The notes under the pieces were generated by a model. The model worked only from the letters and a program-made list of their open reading frames with translations. It was not told the DNA's origin and did not search any database. 48,781 nucleotides of DNA from assembly GCF_018638295.1 (NCBI RefSeq), contig NZ_JABTTS010000009.1, forward strand, positions 1-48,781. Reading direction: 5' to 3'. The number at the start of each line of letters is the position of its first letter. The stretch's first letter is position 1. This document shows positions 36,810 to 46,843 of this stretch, piece after piece. Origin of the DNA: Streptomyces sp. CHD11. Lineage in GTDB: Bacteria > Actinomycetota > Actinomycetes > Streptomycetales > Streptomycetaceae. The translations under genes and the position numbers were made by a program.

Positions 36810-37133
36810 ATGGCGTGGCTGCTGGTCATCGTGGCCGGGTTGCTCGAGACCGGTTTCGCCGTGTGCCTGAAGCTGTCGCACGGCTTCACCCGGCTGTGGC
36901 CGACCATCGCGTTCTGCGCGTTCGCGCTGGGCAGCTTCGGGCTGCTGACGATGGCGCTGAAGAAGCTGGACGTGGGTCCGGCGTACGCGGTGTGGACGGG
37001 TATCGGGGCGGCGGGGACGGCCGTCTACGGGATGGTGTTCCTCGGGGACCTGGTGTCGACGCTGAAGATCGTGTCGATCACGCTGGTGATCGTCGGTGTG
37101 ATCGGGCTACAGCTCTCGGGGTCCTCGCACTGA
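36810..37133 (+). CDS. SMR-family transporter (SugE/Gdx-like)
   Basis: A 107-residue four-helix membrane protein. The essential Glu lies in VIVAGLLETGFAVCLKLSHG (E14). SugE/Gdx guanidinium exporters usually read E-x-x-W-A-x-x-L-K; here the Trp position is Phe. Also present are GSFGLLTMALKKLDVGPAYA and VWTGIGAAGTAVYGMVFLGD. GAAGGACGAGAC precedes ATG 36810. No second SMR gene is adjacent, so it would act as a homodimer. Substrate not decidable; no guanidine riboswitch could be recognised in the 117-bp upstream gap. Confidence 0.88.
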   Translation: MAWLLVIVAGLLETGFAVCLKLSHGFTRLWPTIAFCAFALGSFGLLTMALKKLDVGPAYAVWTGIGAAGTAVYGMVFLGDLVSTLKIVSITLVIVGVIGLQLSGSSH

Positions 37134-37183
37134 GTTCCGTGACGTCCGCGGAACCGGCGGCGGATCCACGGGTCACTGGGGGG

Positions 37184-37792
37184 TCACTGCACCGGCTGCC
37201 GGTGCAGTACGCCGCGCACCAGGTCGGCGACACCGTTGCCGGCAGGCGGCGCTGCGACGCAGGAGAGGGCCAGGCGGATCACGAGCTCACAGGTGCGGGC
37301 CAGTTCGGCGGTGTCTCCCCTGGACGCTCCGGGGCCGGTCAGGAGAGCGACGGCGCGGTCGCGGACGAGGGCGACGAGGTCGGCGGGTGAGGGCAGCGGC
37401 CCGTCGGCGCGGCGCTGGGCGGGGGCGGTGGAGCCGGACGGCACCGGCGGCAGGGCGGGCGTGGGCAGGCGTTCGCCCCAGCAGCCGGTGAGCATGGCGC
37501 GGACCAGGGCGTTGTCGCGGGCGCCGGCCGTGGTCCACTCGGCGACCGCGGTCAGCCGGTCGCGCGGGTCGGCGTGTCCGGTGAGGGCACGGTCGACCCC
37601 GGCGAGGTAACCGTCGGCCTCCCTGCGGACGAGGGCCCGGGCGAGGCCGTCCTTGCTGCCGAACTCGTTGTACAGCGTCTGCCGGGAGACTCCGGCCGCG
37701 GCGGCCACGTCAACCATCCGCACCGCGGACCACGGACGACGTGCCAGTGCCGTGTAAGCGGCGTCGAGCAGGGCTTCCCGCGCTGCAGGCAT
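37184..37792 (-). CDS. TetR-family transcriptional regulator
   Basis: A 202-residue TetR regulator. The N-terminal HTH is [20 protein letters not shown] followed by [20 protein letters not shown]; the ligand domain is divergent. ATG 37792 is preceded by GAGGGAGG. It is divergent from hisN by 129 bp and convergent with the SMR gene. Its targets are unknown; control of the transporter is possible but not shown. Confidence 0.88.
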   Translation of the reverse strand: MPAAREALLDAAYTALARRPWSAVRMVDVAAAAGVSRQTLYNEFGSKDGLARALVRREADGYLAGVDRALTGHADPRDRLTAVAEWTTAGARDNALVRAMLTGCWGERLPTPALPPVPSGSTAPAQRRADGPLPSPADLVALVRDRAVALLTGPGASRGDTAELARTCELVIRLALSCVAAPPAGNGVADLVRGVLHRQPVQ

Positions 37793-37921
37793 CTTCGCCT
37801 CCCTCGGGGCGAGCGGCCGGTCCTGCGGTTCAGATTTGACGCGCCGTCGGGCACTGTCAAGGGTGCGCGGGCCCCGCCCCCCGGTGGCCCCGCACCGATC
37901 TCGGCGGATACCGTTCGTCGC

Positions 37922-38722
37922 ATGCCCGACTACCTTGACGACCTGCGTCTCGCCCATGTCCTCGCGGACGCCGCCGACGCCGCGACGATGGACCGGTTCA
38001 AGGCTCTCGACCTCAAGGTCGAGACCAAACCGGACATGACGCCGGTGAGCGAGGCGGACAAGGCCGCGGAGGAGCTCATCCGCAATCACCTCAAACGCGC
38101 CCGCCCCAGGGACGCGGTCCTGGGCGAGGAGTACGGGGTGGAGGGCACGGGGCCGCGGCGCTGGGTGATCGACCCGATCGACGGCACCAAGAACTACGTG
38201 CGCGGGGTCCCCGTGTGGGCCACGCTGATCTCCCTGATGGAGGCCGGTGAGGGAGGCTTCCAGCCGGTCGTGGGCCTGGTGTCCGCCCCGGCCCTGGGCC
38301 GCCGCTGGTGGGCGGCCCAGGGGCACGGCGCCTACGCCGGACGGAGTCTGTCCTCGGCCTCCCGGTTGCACGTCTCGCGCGTTTCCCGGCTCTCCGACGC
38401 CTCCTTCGCGTACTCGTCGCTCAGCGGATGGGAGGAGCAGGGGCGGCTGGACGGCTTCCTCGACCTCAGCCGCGAGGTGTGGCGCACGCGCGCGTACGGC
38501 GACTTCTGGCCGTACATGATGGTCGCCGAGGGCTCGGTCGACCTGTGCGCCGAACCGGAGCTGTCACTCTGGGACATGGCGGCCACCGCGATCGTGGTCA
38601 CGGAGGCCGGGGGTTCGTTCACGGGTCTCGACGGCCGCCCGGGGCCGCACAGCGGCAACGCGGCGGCGTCGAACGGACTGCTGCACGACGAGTTGCTGGG
38701 CTACCTCAACCAGCGCTACTGA
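37922..38722 (+). CDS. hisN: Histidinol-phosphatase, inositol monophosphatase family (HisN)
   Basis: A 266-residue inositol-monophosphatase-fold enzyme. Metal-binding motifs are GEEYG (E), [20 protein letters not shown] (D-P-I-D-G-T) and [19 protein letters not shown] (W-D). Streptomyces and other actinobacteria use this family for histidinol phosphate dephosphorylation; the sequence with FRWMVD-like SVPVWA and YSSLSGW is of that type as recalled. It could instead be a general inositol monophosphatase. ATG 37922 is the first plausible start. Confidence 0.85.
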   Translation: MPDYLDDLRLAHVLADAADAATMDRFKALDLKVETKPDMTPVSEADKAAEELIRNHLKRARPRDAVLGEEYGVEGTGPRRWVIDPIDGTKNYVRGVPVWATLISLMEAGEGGFQPVVGLVSAPALGRRWWAAQGHGAYAGRSLSSASRLHVSRVSRLSDASFAYSSLSGWEEQGRLDGFLDLSREVWRTRAYGDFWPYMMVAEGSVDLCAEPELSLWDMAATAIVVTEAGGSFTGLDGRPGPHSGNAAASNGLLHDELLGYLNQRY

Positions 38723-38891
38723 GCGAGCCGGAGATCCGCGTGCGCCCCCAACCGGCCGCACGCGCCCTCTTGTTGACCCCTGCTTTGCCTGCCACTCTGA
38801 GAGTCCCCCCACTTGTGAACTTGTGAAATCGCGAACTAGCGGGTCACCCGGCCCACGACCTCGCGTTTTCCGGTAGGAGGTGGCTCCATCC

Positions 38892-39293
38892 ATGCTCGTC
38901 CGTGACGCCATGAGCACCTTGGTCCTCACCATCGGCCCCGCCCACACACTCCGGCAGGCCGCCGCCCTGATGTCCGCCCGCCGGGTGGGCGCGGCCGTGG
39001 TCCTCGACCCCGACGGCACCGGCATCGGCATTCTCACCGAACGCGACATCCTCAACTCCCTCGGCCTCGGCCAGGACCCGGACACCGAGCGCGCCCACGC
39101 CCACACCACCACCGACGTCGTCTTCGCCGCCCCTTCCTGGACTTTGCAGGAGGCCGCGGTCGCCATGACCGACGGCGGGTTCCGCCATCTGATCGTCCTC
39201 GACCTGGGCGGGCCCGCCGGCATCGTCTCGGTCCGCGACATCATCCGCTGCTGGGCACCTCAGCGGCAGCGGGCCGAGCACATGCCGGCGTAG
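38892..39293 (+). CDS. CBS-domain pair protein
   Basis: A 133-residue protein made of two CBS domains: first MLVRDAMSTLVLTIGPAHTL with GILTERDIL, second HTTTDVVFAAPSWTLQEAAV with GIVSVRDIIR. Such proteins bind adenosyl nucleotides and dimerise into a disc. ATG 38892 lies 11 nt after GGAGG; GTG 38880 is in frame but overlaps the ribosome site. No partner domain. It is a stand-alone gene convergent with the catalase gene. Confidence 0.87.
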   Translation: MLVRDAMSTLVLTIGPAHTLRQAAALMSARRVGAAVVLDPDGTGIGILTERDILNSLGLGQDPDTERAHAHTTTDVVFAAPSWTLQEAAVAMTDGGFRHLIVLDLGGPAGIVSVRDIIRCWAPQRQRAEHMPA

Positions 39294-39304
39294 TGACACG
39301 GGAA

Positions 39305-39337
39305 ACGGGCCGGACCCCCGAAGGGAGTCCGGCCCGT
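39305..39337. terminator. Bidirectional terminator hairpin
   Basis: ACGGGCCGGAC (39305-39315) and GTCCGGCCCGT (39327-39337) form an 11-bp stem between the convergent CBS and catalase genes; TTTCC follows on the minus strand. Confidence 0.7.
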
Positions 39338-39364
39338 CGATCGACAAGCGGTCCAGCGCTGGAA

Positions 39365-40834
39365 TCAGCCGCGCAGGGCCTGGACAGCGGCCTCCAGCCG
39401 CTTGCCGAAGTCCTCGTCCGCCTGGCGGAAGTTGTTGATCGCGCGGTCGGCGATGTCCTCGCGCGTGACCCCGGAGATGGCGTTCGCCAGGTTGTTCACC
39501 AGGCGCTCCTTCTCCTCCTCCGTCATCAGCCGGTACAGGTTGCCCGCCTGCACGAAGTCGTTGTCCTCGGCGTGGACCGGCGTGACGCTCTCGCCGGTGA
39601 CACCGGTGACCTCGGCCGGCTGCCACAGCGGACGGCTCGTCTGGAACGGGCCGCCGAAGCTGTTCGGCTCGTAGTTCTTCGCACCCTTGTGGCGGCCGTC
39701 GTACAGGTGGCCGTCACGGGAGTGGGTGCGCGCCTCGGTGGCGTGCGGACGGTTCACCGGCAGATGGTCGGCGTTGATGCCGACGCGGTAGCGGTGGGCG
39801 TCGCCGTAGCCGAAGAGGCGGCCCTGGAGCATCTTGTCCGGGGAGGGACCGATGCCCGGCACGAAGTGGGCGGGGCTGAAGATCGACTGCTCGACCTCCG
39901 CGAAGATGTTCTCCGGGTTGCGGTTGAGCTCCAGCTTGCCGAACTCGATCAGCGGGTAGTCCGCGTGCGGCCAGACCTTGGTCAGGTCGAACGGGTTGAA
40001 GCGGTACGTGGCCGCCTCGGCCGCCGGCATCACCTGGACGTAGACGGTCCAGGAGGGGAAGTCGCCGCGCTCGATGGCCTCGCGCAGGTCCCGCTGGTGG
40101 GAGTCGGGGTCCTTGCCCGCGAGGATCTCGGCCTCCTCGGCGGTCAGGTTCTTGATGCCCTGATCCGTCTTGAAGTGGTACTTGACCCAGAAGACCTCGC
40201 CGGCCTCGTTGTTCCACTGGAAGGTGTGCGAGCCGAAGCCGTCCATGTGGCGGTACGACGCCGGGATACCCCGGTCACCGAACAGCCAGGTCACCTGGTG
40301 CGTCGACTCCGGCGACAGCCCCCAGAAGTCGAAGACGTTGTCCGCCTCCTGCGAACCGGTGTACGGGTCGCGCTTCTGGGTGTGGATGAAGTCGGGGAAC
40401 TTGATCGCGTCGCGGATGAAGAACACCGGGGTGTTGTTGCCGACGAGGTCGTAGTTGCCCTCCTCGGTGTAGAACTTCAGCGCGAAACCGCGCGGGTCGC
40501 GCACGGCGTCCGGGGCACCCAGGTTGCCGGCCACCGTCGAGAAGCGGAGGAACGTCTCCGTCTCCTTGCCGACCTCGGAGAGGAACCCGGCCCGCGTGTA
40601 CCGCGTGACATCGGCGGTCACCGTGAAGGTTCCGTAGGCGCCGGCGCCACGGGCGTGCACCACTCGCTCCGGGATGCGCTCGCGGTTGAAGTGGGCCAGC
40701 TTCTCCAGCAGGAGCTGGTCCTGCACGAGGACCGGGCCGCCGACGCCCGCGGTCTCGCTGTTCTGGTTGTCGGCTACCGGGGCACCGGCCTCCGTAGTGA
40801 GCGGTCCCTGCGTCACGTGCGCCTCCTGCGTCAT
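39365..40834 (-). CDS. katA: Monofunctional heme catalase
   Basis: A 489-residue small-subunit catalase that dismutates hydrogen peroxide. The catalytic His is in [13 protein letters not shown] (the R-x-V-H-x-x-G-x-x-x-x-G motif), the distal Asn in the [20 protein letters not shown] region, and the proximal heme Tyr in [14 protein letters not shown] (R-L-F-x-Y). ATG 40834 is preceded by GGACGGGCA. It is divergent from a Fur-family repressor gene across 126 bp that contains a palindromic operator, so peroxide-inducible expression is expected. Confidence 0.95.
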   Translation of the reverse strand: MTQEAHVTQGPLTTEAGAPVADNQNSETAGVGGPVLVQDQLLLEKLAHFNRERIPERVVHARGAGAYGTFTVTADVTRYTRAGFLSEVGKETETFLRFSTVAGNLGAPDAVRDPRGFALKFYTEEGNYDLVGNNTPVFFIRDAIKFPDFIHTQKRDPYTGSQEADNVFDFWGLSPESTHQVTWLFGDRGIPASYRHMDGFGSHTFQWNNEAGEVFWVKYHFKTDQGIKNLTAEEAEILAGKDPDSHQRDLREAIERGDFPSWTVYVQVMPAAEAATYRFNPFDLTKVWPHADYPLIEFGKLELNRNPENIFAEVEQSIFSPAHFVPGIGPSPDKMLQGRLFGYGDAHRYRVGINADHLPVNRPHATEARTHSRDGHLYDGRHKGAKNYEPNSFGGPFQTSRPLWQPAEVTGVTGESVTPVHAEDNDFVQAGNLYRLMTEEEKERLVNNLANAISGVTREDIADRAINNFRQADEDFGKRLEAAVQALRG

Positions 40835-40881
40835 GTACTGCCCGTCCTGTCCCTTGGCTAAAGCCGATCTCGATCCTACAA

Positions 40882-40894
40882 TGGACAATGTCCA
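40882..40894. promoter_or_regulatory. Palindromic operator between catalase and Fur genes
   Basis: TGGACAATGTCCA is an inverted repeat with a 3-nt centre, lying about 50 nt upstream of the catalase start and 67 nt upstream of the Fur gene start, a position from which both promoters could be controlled. Confidence 0.65.
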
Positions 40895-40960
40895 AGTCAA
40901 GTAAGGCTCCAAAGTCACACCCATTCGGGACGCGATCCCCCTGCTGTTAGGCTGGTGCCT

Positions 40961-41377
40961 ATGAGTGACCTTCTGGAACGGCTCCGTGGACGTGGATGGC
41001 GGATGACCGCACAGCGCCGTGTCGTGGCCGAGGTCCTCGACGGCGAGCACGTTCACCTGACGGCCGACGAGGTGCACTCCCGGGCCGTGGCCAAGCTGCC
41101 CGAGATCTCCCGGGCGACCGTCTACAACACCCTGGGTGAGCTGGTCTCGCTCGGCGAGGTGCTCGAGGTCGCCACGGACAAGCGGGCCAAGCGCTACGAC
41201 CCCAACGCCCACCGCCCGCACCACCACCTGGTGTGTGCGCAGTGCGGGGCGATCCGCGACGTCCACCCGACCGGCAACCCGCTGGCCGACCTCCCCGCCA
41301 CGGAGCGCTTCGGCTTCACGGTCTCCGACGTGGAAGTGACCTACCGCGGCGTCTGCCCGAACTGCGCGTCGGCGTAG
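40961..41377 (+). CDS. catR: Fur-family peroxide-responsive repressor (CatR-like)
   Basis: A 138-residue Fur/PerR protein. The winged helix contains [20 protein letters not shown]. The regulatory metal site is suggested by the [20 protein letters not shown] segment, and a structural zinc site by VCAQC plus CPNC near the C-terminus. ATG 40961 lies only 6 nt after a TAGGCT hexamer (40949-40954) and has no Shine-Dalgarno sequence, so the mRNA may be leaderless. In S. coelicolor CatR, a PerR-like Fur protein, represses the major catalase; the arrangement here fits. Confidence 0.9.
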   Translation: MSDLLERLRGRGWRMTAQRRVVAEVLDGEHVHLTADEVHSRAVAKLPEISRATVYNTLGELVSLGEVLEVATDKRAKRYDPNAHRPHHHLVCAQCGAIRDVHPTGNPLADLPATERFGFTVSDVEVTYRGVCPNCASA

Positions 41378-41409
41378 GCACACCGGCTTCCCCGGACGAG
41401 ACGAAGAGA

Positions 41410-41439
41410 AAGCCCCGGCACTGAACAGTGCCGGGGCTT
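41410..41439. terminator. Strong terminator hairpin
   Basis: AAGCCCCGGCACTG / CAGTGCCGGGGCTT, a perfect 14-bp stem with a 2-nt loop, follows the Fur gene stop by 32 bases. Confidence 0.85.
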
Positions 41440-41450
41440 CTCCGTACGAC

Positions 41451-41484
41451 CGAGGGCCGGAACCCTTTCGGATTCCGGCCCTCG
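41451..41484. terminator. Terminator hairpin downstream of tRNA-fMet copy 1
   Basis: CGAGGGCCGGAA / TTCCGGCCCTCG, a 12-bp perfect stem with a 10-nt loop lying just after the 3' end of the minus-strand tRNA gene. Confidence 0.65.
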
Positions 41485-41492
41485 GCCTTCAG

Positions 41493-41566
41493 TAGCGGGG
41501 ACAGGATTTGAACCTGCGACCTCTGGGTTATGAGCCCAGCGAGCTACCGAGCTGCTCCACCCCGCG
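41493..41566 (-). tRNA. Initiator tRNA-fMet (CAT), copy 1
   Basis: The minus strand folds as a cloverleaf with acceptor CGCGGGG...CCCCGCT, D arm GAGCAGCTCGGTAGCTC, anticodon arm GCTGGGCTCATAACCCAG (anticodon CAT) and T arm AGGTTCAAATCCT. The first acceptor pair is C1-U72, a mismatch that marks initiator tRNA, and the anticodon stem has the three G-C pairs of initiators. CCA is not encoded. A second identical copy lies at 43744. Confidence 0.95.
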
Positions 41567-41627
41567 TCGACAAACGAAACACTACGTCAAGAGCCAGATC
41601 AGAAGCAAATCGCTCCCCAGCCCCCCT

Positions 41628-41661
41628 CGCACCCCGCACCCCGCACCCCGCACCCCGCACC
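41628..41661. repeat. 7-bp tandem repeat (CGCACCC)
   Basis: Nearly five copies of CGCACCC in tandem, downstream of the Sel1-repeat gene stop and before the tRNA copy 1. Confidence 0.8.
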
Positions 41662-41708
41662 AACGTCACGCCCTCAGCCCAGCCCAGTGCGGCGGCGCGG
41701 CGGCGGCG

Positions 41709-43520
41709 TCACGCCGACAACTCCTCCCGCAACGCGTCCCGCAACCGCGTAGCCCGCTCGGTGACCGCCGCAGGCCCCAGCGCGGCCGCCCGGTCCGCCC
41801 ACCGCTGCCCCTCCGCCAGCTCCCCCCGCCGCGCGTAGACCAGCGCGAGCCGCAGCGCCGCACGCCCGTGCCCCGCGTCCGCCGCCCGCGTCCACCACAC
41901 AGCCGCTTCCGGCTCGCTGCCCTCCCGCGCCAGCAACAGCCCCAGGTTGAAGGCCCCGTTCCGCGAGCCCGCCTCCGCCGCGGCCCGGTACCACCGAGCC
42001 GCCTCGACCACGTCCCCGCGCGCCGCGGCGAGCATGCCGACGCGCACCTGCGCCCGCCGGTGTCCCTGGGTGGCCGCCCGCTCGTACCACTCCTCGCACT
42101 CGCTGCGCCGGTGCACCGGCTCCCCCAGCTCGTGCGCCGGCTCCGGCGGCCTGCGGGCGTCCAGCAGCGTCGCCAGCCGGTACGCGGCCTCCGCGCTCCC
42201 CCCGCCCGCCGCGCAGCGCAGGAACCGCTCCGCCTCACCCTCCTCGCCGTCCCGCAGCCGCGCCATGCCGACCTGGAGCGCCGCCTCCGTGTGCCCGGCG
42301 GTCGCCGCCCGCTCGTACCAGCGCAGCGCGGCCCGCTCCTCACTCCGGCCGGCGTGCAGGATGCCCAGATTGAAGGCGGCGTCCACGCTGCCGGCCTCCG
42401 CCGCCTTGGAGAACCACGGCTCCGCACCGGTCTCGTCGCCGGCCCGCAGCAGCAGGATCGCCAGCGCGTTCGCTGCCTCGCGGTGACCGGCGTAGGCGGC
42501 CCGCCGGTACCACTGTTCGGCGGGAGCCGTCCTGCCCTGGTCCGCGCAGAGCAGCCCCAGGTTGTACGCGCCGTTGATGTCACCCGCGTCCATCGCGGCC
42601 CGGTACCAGCGCTCGGCGGTCTGCGTCTCACCCCGCTCGGCGTGCAGCGCGCCCAGCGCGTTGGCCGCGTTGCCGTCGCCGTCCTGTGCGGCGCGCAGCC
42701 ACCACACGGCCGCGTTCTCCGAGTCCCCGGCGTCGCGCAGCAGGAAGCCGAGCGCGCAGGCGGCCCTGGCCTCCCCGTCCTTGGCGGAGGTCAGGTACCA
42801 GCGACCGGCCTCCTTGAGTTCACCGCGCTTCTCCAGGATCGCGCCGAGGTGCAGCGCGGCCCGGCGGTGTCCGCGTGCGGCGGCCTGGCGGTACCACTGC
42901 TCTGCCTCCCCAGCCGGCTCCGCGGTCTCGTCGTCGGATTCCCGCGCGGCCCTGCGGTCCAGGGCCCGGGCCAGCCGGTACGCCCCTTCCCGGTGCCCGC
43001 GTTCGGCCGCGGCGCGCAGCCAGCGCTCGGCCCGGTCCGTGTCGCCGCGGTGTTCGAGCAGGTCGGCCAGGGCGTAGGCGCCGAGGGCGTGGCCCTGTTC
43101 GGCGGACTGGCGCAGCCAGTACTCGGCGGCCGGCTCGTCGCCGCGCTCGCGGTGATGGCGGCCGAGTGCGTGCGCCGCCGCGGTGGAGCCGGCGACGGCG
43201 GCGATCCGCCACCATCCGGCGGCCTCGTCGGGGTAACCCCGCTGGTGCAGCAGGACGCCCAGGTTGTTGGCGGCGGCGCGGTCGCCCGCGGCGGTGGCGG
43301 CGCGCAGATGGGGTTCGGCTCCGTCGAGATCACCACGGCGCAGCAGCATGGCGCCGAGGACACTCATCGCCTCGACATCGCCGGCCTCGGCGGCGATCCG
43401 CTGACGCAGCTCCTCCGCCGCATCGTCGGCGGCTTCCCCGTCGCGGGGTTCCTCCCGAGGGGAGGACTGCACAAAACGCCCTGTCCCGAACAGAGTTGCC
43501 TTGTCCCCCATACCATCCAT
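41709..43520 (-). CDS. Sel1/TPR-repeat protein
   Basis: A 603-residue protein made almost wholly of about 14 Sel1-like helical repeats with the pattern A-x-x-x-L-G-x-L-L-x-x-R-G-x-x-x-x-A-x-x-W-x-x-x-A-A-x-x-G, for example DRAAANNLGVLLHQRGYPDE and INGAYNLGLLCADQGRTAPA. A 45-residue N-terminus (MDGMGDKATLFGTGRFVQSS) precedes them. Such solenoids act as protein-interaction scaffolds; no enzyme motif is present. ATG 43511 is a second possible start. The gene is bracketed by the two identical initiator tRNA genes. The partners are unknown. Confidence 0.88.
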   Translation of the reverse strand: MDGMGDKATLFGTGRFVQSSPREEPRDGEAADDAAEELRQRIAAEAGDVEAMSVLGAMLLRRGDLDGAEPHLRAATAAGDRAAANNLGVLLHQRGYPDEAAGWWRIAAVAGSTAAAHALGRHHRERGDEPAAEYWLRQSAEQGHALGAYALADLLEHRGDTDRAERWLRAAAERGHREGAYRLARALDRRAARESDDETAEPAGEAEQWYRQAAARGHRRAALHLGAILEKRGELKEAGRWYLTSAKDGEARAACALGFLLRDAGDSENAAVWWLRAAQDGDGNAANALGALHAERGETQTAERWYRAAMDAGDINGAYNLGLLCADQGRTAPAEQWYRRAAYAGHREAANALAILLLRAGDETGAEPWFSKAAEAGSVDAAFNLGILHAGRSEERAALRWYERAATAGHTEAALQVGMARLRDGEEGEAERFLRCAAGGGSAEAAYRLATLLDARRPPEPAHELGEPVHRRSECEEWYERAATQGHRRAQVRVGMLAAARGDVVEAARWYRAAAEAGSRNGAFNLGLLLAREGSEPEAAVWWTRAADAGHGRAALRLALVYARRGELAEGQRWADRAAALGPAAVTERATRLRDALREELSA

Positions 43521-43684
43521 CGTCGCACCACCTGCAACCTGGGTACACCTGGTATACCGCAGTCAGTGAGGTCACTACAGCGTTTTGTCGACATGCCCAC
43601 AGAGAGACAAGTCAAACACAGATCACCCAACTCCCGTCGGCGGCAGGGCCGTCGCCCGCCCTGGTACATGCGTTCGCACATCAC

Positions 43685-43718
43685 AAAGGCCCGGACTCCT
43701 TGAGGAGTCCGGGCCTTT
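43685..43718 (-). terminator. Terminator after tRNA-fMet copy 2
   Basis: AAAGGCCCGGACTCC / GGAGTCCGGGCCTTT, a perfect 15-bp stem with a 4-nt loop, downstream of the minus-strand tRNA. Confidence 0.8.
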
Positions 43719-43743
43719 GCTGTCGCCAACCGCGCGACTTCAG

Positions 43744-43817
43744 TAGCGGGGACAGGATTTGAACCTGCGACCTCTGGGTTATGAGCCCAGCGAGCTACCG
43801 AGCTGCTCCACCCCGCG
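43744..43817 (-). tRNA. Initiator tRNA-fMet (CAT), copy 2
   Basis: Sequence identical to copy 1 over its full length, including the C1-U72 mismatch. Identity extends five bases past the 3' end (CTTCA on the plus strand before AGTAGC), so the shared block is 79 bp in direct orientation. Confidence 0.95.
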
Positions 43818-43873
43818 CCGTTGTGTTCACAACCGTAGCACGGCGCGGGAGGGGCCTGTGACCAGCCTGCTCG

Positions 43874-46843
43874 CTAGCCGGTCGGACTGGCGCCTGGACT
43901 GGGACTGCTCTGCCCGCCGCCGGCGCCGCCACCCCCTTCGGCCGCCTGGGCTTCCTCTGCCTTGCGGAGGGCGCCCTCCAGCTCCTGCTGCGCCTTGCCG
44001 TAGGCCTCCCAGTCATTGTTCTTCAGGGCTTCCTGGCCGGCGTCGAAGGCCTCCTGGGCGTCGTTCAGAGCTTCCTGGACCGTGGGGTCCTCGGATGCGG
44101 GCGGAGGCGGCTGGGTGCCCTCGTCCTCACCCGTGCCCTCGCCCTCGCCCTCGTCCGGTGGCGGCTCGACAGGTGCGCCCTCTCCGCCGAAGATCTTGTC
44201 CAGGGCCTGCTCGAGGGTGTCCTCGAAGGCCGTCTGGCCTCCGTAGGTCACCAGCACCTTCCGCAGCAGCGGGTACTTCAGTCCGCCACCGCGTACGTAG
44301 ACCGGCTCCACGTAGAGCAGTCCTCCGTCGAGCGGGACGGTCAGCAGGTTGCCGTACTCGACCTCCGAGTCGCCACCTCTCAGCAGCCTGATCGTCTCGG
44401 CGATGTCCTGCTGGGAGTTGAACTGGCTCTGCACCTGTTGCGGCCCGGAGACCGTCGTGCTGGTCGGCAGTTTCAGGATTCTGATCTTGCCGTAGTCCTC
44501 GGTGCCCGGGTCGGCGTTCACCGCCACGAAGGCGCTGAGGTTGTCACGTCCGTTCGGGGTGAGGGTCGTGGTGAGCGAGAAGACCTGTTCGTCCTGGTCC
44601 GGCATCTTCATGCTCAGGTAGTACGGAGGCACCGCGTCGCCCGTCTTGTTCGTCGGGTCGTCCGGAACCTCCCAGACCTCGCTGCCGCTCAGGAACGTGT
44701 TGGCGTCCTTGACGTGGTAGCGGGTCAGCAGCTCGCGCTGCACCTTGAACAGATCCTGCGGGTAGCGCAGATGGGCCATCAGGTCGCCCGAGATCTCGCC
44801 CCTGGGCTCCACCGTGTCGGGGAACGCCTTCATCCACGTCTTGAGGACGGGGTCCTCGGTGTCCCACTGGTAGAGCTTGACCTCGCCGCTGTACGCGTCG
44901 ACGGTCGCCTTCACCGAGTTGCGGATGTAGTTGACCTGGTTCTGCTGGGCCACCACCGCACGCTGGTCGTTGGTGGCGGTCAGCGAGTCGGCCGTGGTGT
45001 CGCCGAGGGTCGTCCGCGACGCGTACGGATACCCGTTGGTCGTCGTGTAGGCGTCGACGATCCACTGGATCCGTCCGTCGACGACCGCCGGGTAGGCGTC
45101 GCCGTCGATGGTCAGCCACGGGGCGATCGCCTCGACGCGTTCCTTGGGCGTGCGGTTGTAGAGAACCCGCGAACCCTCACCGATGGCGCCGGAGTACAGG
45201 ATCTGCGGCTCGCTGAACGCGACCGCGTAGGCCGCCCGGTTCACCGGGTTGTCGAGGTTGACCCCGCTGTCGCCCTGGTAGCTGTACGTCTTCTCGCCGC
45301 TGTCGTCGGAGTAGTCGATCTCCTTCTGGGGACCGCCGACGATCGAGTACGTCGTCGTCCGCTCCCCGTAGTAGACGCGCTGCTCGTACTCGCCCAGGTC
45401 GCCCTTGGACGGCAGATCGGACTCGGTGAACGCCGGACGTCCGCCCGCGTCGGCGCTGGTGCCCTCCGCGGCCACGACACCGTATCCGTGCGTGTACCGG
45501 AAGTGGTCGTTGATCCAGTTCCGCTTCGGGATGCCGTTGTAGTTCAGCTCGCGCAGGCCGATGACCGTGTCCTGCTCGCCGCCGTCCTTCGCGTAGCGGT
45601 CGACGTCCAGGTTGGTCGGGAACGCGTAGTAGTTCCTGATCTGCTGGAGCTGCTGGAACGTCGGCGACACGATGTTCGGGTCCATGATCCGGATGCTCGC
45701 CGCGTCGGCGACGTCGTCCCGGAGCTGGGTCTTGTCATCGGTCTGGGCCGTACCCGGGTACTCGGTGACCTGCGAGTCGTTGATGCCGTAGGCCTCGCGC
45801 GTGGCCGCGAGGTTCTTCTCGACGTACGGCGCTTCCTTGGCCTGCTCGTTCGGCTGGACCTGGAACTTCTGCACGATCGCCGGGTACAGGCCGCCGATGA
45901 GGATCGCCGACAGCACCATCAGACCGAAGCCGATCACGGGCAGCTGCCAGGTGCGCCGCCACAGGGTCGCGAAGAACAGCAGCGCGCAGATCACCGCGAT
46001 GCAGAACAGGATCGTCTTGGCCGGCAGGTAGGCGTTCGCGTCGACGTACCGCAGACCGGTCCAGCTGTCGGTCGCCTTGAAGTCGCTGGACTTCACCGCG
46101 AGTCCGTACCGGTCGAGCCAGTACGCGACGGCCTTCAGGGCCACGAAGATACCGAGGAGCACCGACAGGTGCCCGGTGGCCGCGGCCGTGGCGCGCGCGC
46201 CCGGGCTGGTGATGCGCAGCCCGCCGTAGAGGTAGTGGGTGAGCGCGGCGGCGATCAGGCCCAGGATCGCGGCGGCGAAACCGAAGCCGAGCAGGAACCG
46301 GTACCAGGGCAGGTCGAAGGCGTAGAAGGAGACGTCGAGCTTGAACTGCGGGTCCTTCTGGCCGAACGACACGCCGTTGACCCACATCAGCCAGGTCCGC
46401 CACTGGCTCGACGCCGAGGCGCCGGCGATCAGACCGACCAGCGCGGTGACGCCGAGCAGCAGCCACTTCTTGTACGGGGCGATACCCATCCGGTACCGGT
46501 CGAGGTTCTGCTGCTCCATCGACATGGCGCTCAGCGGCGGCCGCATGCGGTGGGCGAGCCAGACGTTGAAGCCGACCGCGAGGGCCATCAGCAGACCGAA
46601 GACGAAGAACAGCCCGATCTTGGTCCACAGGGTTGTCGTGAAGACGGACGAGTAATTGACCGAGCGATACCACAGCCAGTCGGTCCAGAAGCCCGCGAAC
46701 ATGGTGAACACCATGCCGAGGACGGCCAGGACGCCCAGTGTCATCAGCAGGGTCCGGACCCGCCGGGACGGGCGGCCGACACTGATCCGTGGCCCCGTCG
46801 GGCCTCCGCCGCGGTCCGGCATCTGGAAAGCCAAGGTAGGCAC
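43874..46843 (-). CDS. UPF0182 family large membrane protein
   Basis: A 989-residue protein. About seven membrane segments fill residues 25-360 (for example [20 protein letters not shown] and [20 protein letters not shown]), followed by a large extracytoplasmic domain (residues about 370-870) with [10 protein letters not shown] and [13 protein letters not shown], and a low-complexity Gly/Glu/Pro then coiled-coil-like C-terminus. This is the UPF0182/DUF1 family found in actinobacteria and cyanobacteria; its role is unknown. GTG 46843 gives [16 protein letters not shown] 46822 would drop seven residues. No clear ribosome site for either. Confidence 0.92.
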   Translation of the reverse strand: MPTLAFQMPDRGGGPTGPRISVGRPSRRVRTLLMTLGVLAVLGMVFTMFAGFWTDWLWYRSVNYSSVFTTTLWTKIGLFFVFGLLMALAVGFNVWLAHRMRPPLSAMSMEQQNLDRYRMGIAPYKKWLLLGVTALVGLIAGASASSQWRTWLMWVNGVSFGQKDPQFKLDVSFYAFDLPWYRFLLGFGFAAAILGLIAAALTHYLYGGLRITSPGARATAAATGHLSVLLGIFVALKAVAYWLDRYGLAVKSSDFKATDSWTGLRYVDANAYLPAKTILFCIAVICALLFFATLWRRTWQLPVIGFGLMVLSAILIGGLYPAIVQKFQVQPNEQAKEAPYVEKNLAATREAYGINDSQVTEYPGTAQTDDKTQLRDDVADAASIRIMDPNIVSPTFQQLQQIRNYYAFPTNLDVDRYAKDGGEQDTVIGLRELNYNGIPKRNWINDHFRYTHGYGVVAAEGTSADAGGRPAFTESDLPSKGDLGEYEQRVYYGERTTTYSIVGGPQKEIDYSDDSGEKTYSYQGDSGVNLDNPVNRAAYAVAFSEPQILYSGAIGEGSRVLYNRTPKERVEAIAPWLTIDGDAYPAVVDGRIQWIVDAYTTTNGYPYASRTTLGDTTADSLTATNDQRAVVAQQNQVNYIRNSVKATVDAYSGEVKLYQWDTEDPVLKTWMKAFPDTVEPRGEISGDLMAHLRYPQDLFKVQRELLTRYHVKDANTFLSGSEVWEVPDDPTNKTGDAVPPYYLSMKMPDQDEQVFSLTTTLTPNGRDNLSAFVAVNADPGTEDYGKIRILKLPTSTTVSGPQQVQSQFNSQQDIAETIRLLRGGDSEVEYGNLLTVPLDGGLLYVEPVYVRGGGLKYPLLRKVLVTYGGQTAFEDTLEQALDKIFGGEGAPVEPPPDEGEGEGTGEDEGTQPPPPASEDPTVQEALNDAQEAFDAGQEALKNNDWEAYGKAQQELEGALRKAEEAQAAEGGGGAGGGQSSPSPGASPTG

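Noticed and set aside
34341..36881. Large open frame on the minus strand across aroA and rsgA
   Set aside because: It mirrors two clear genes, has no recognisable protein sequence and is a by-product of high GC at codon third positions.
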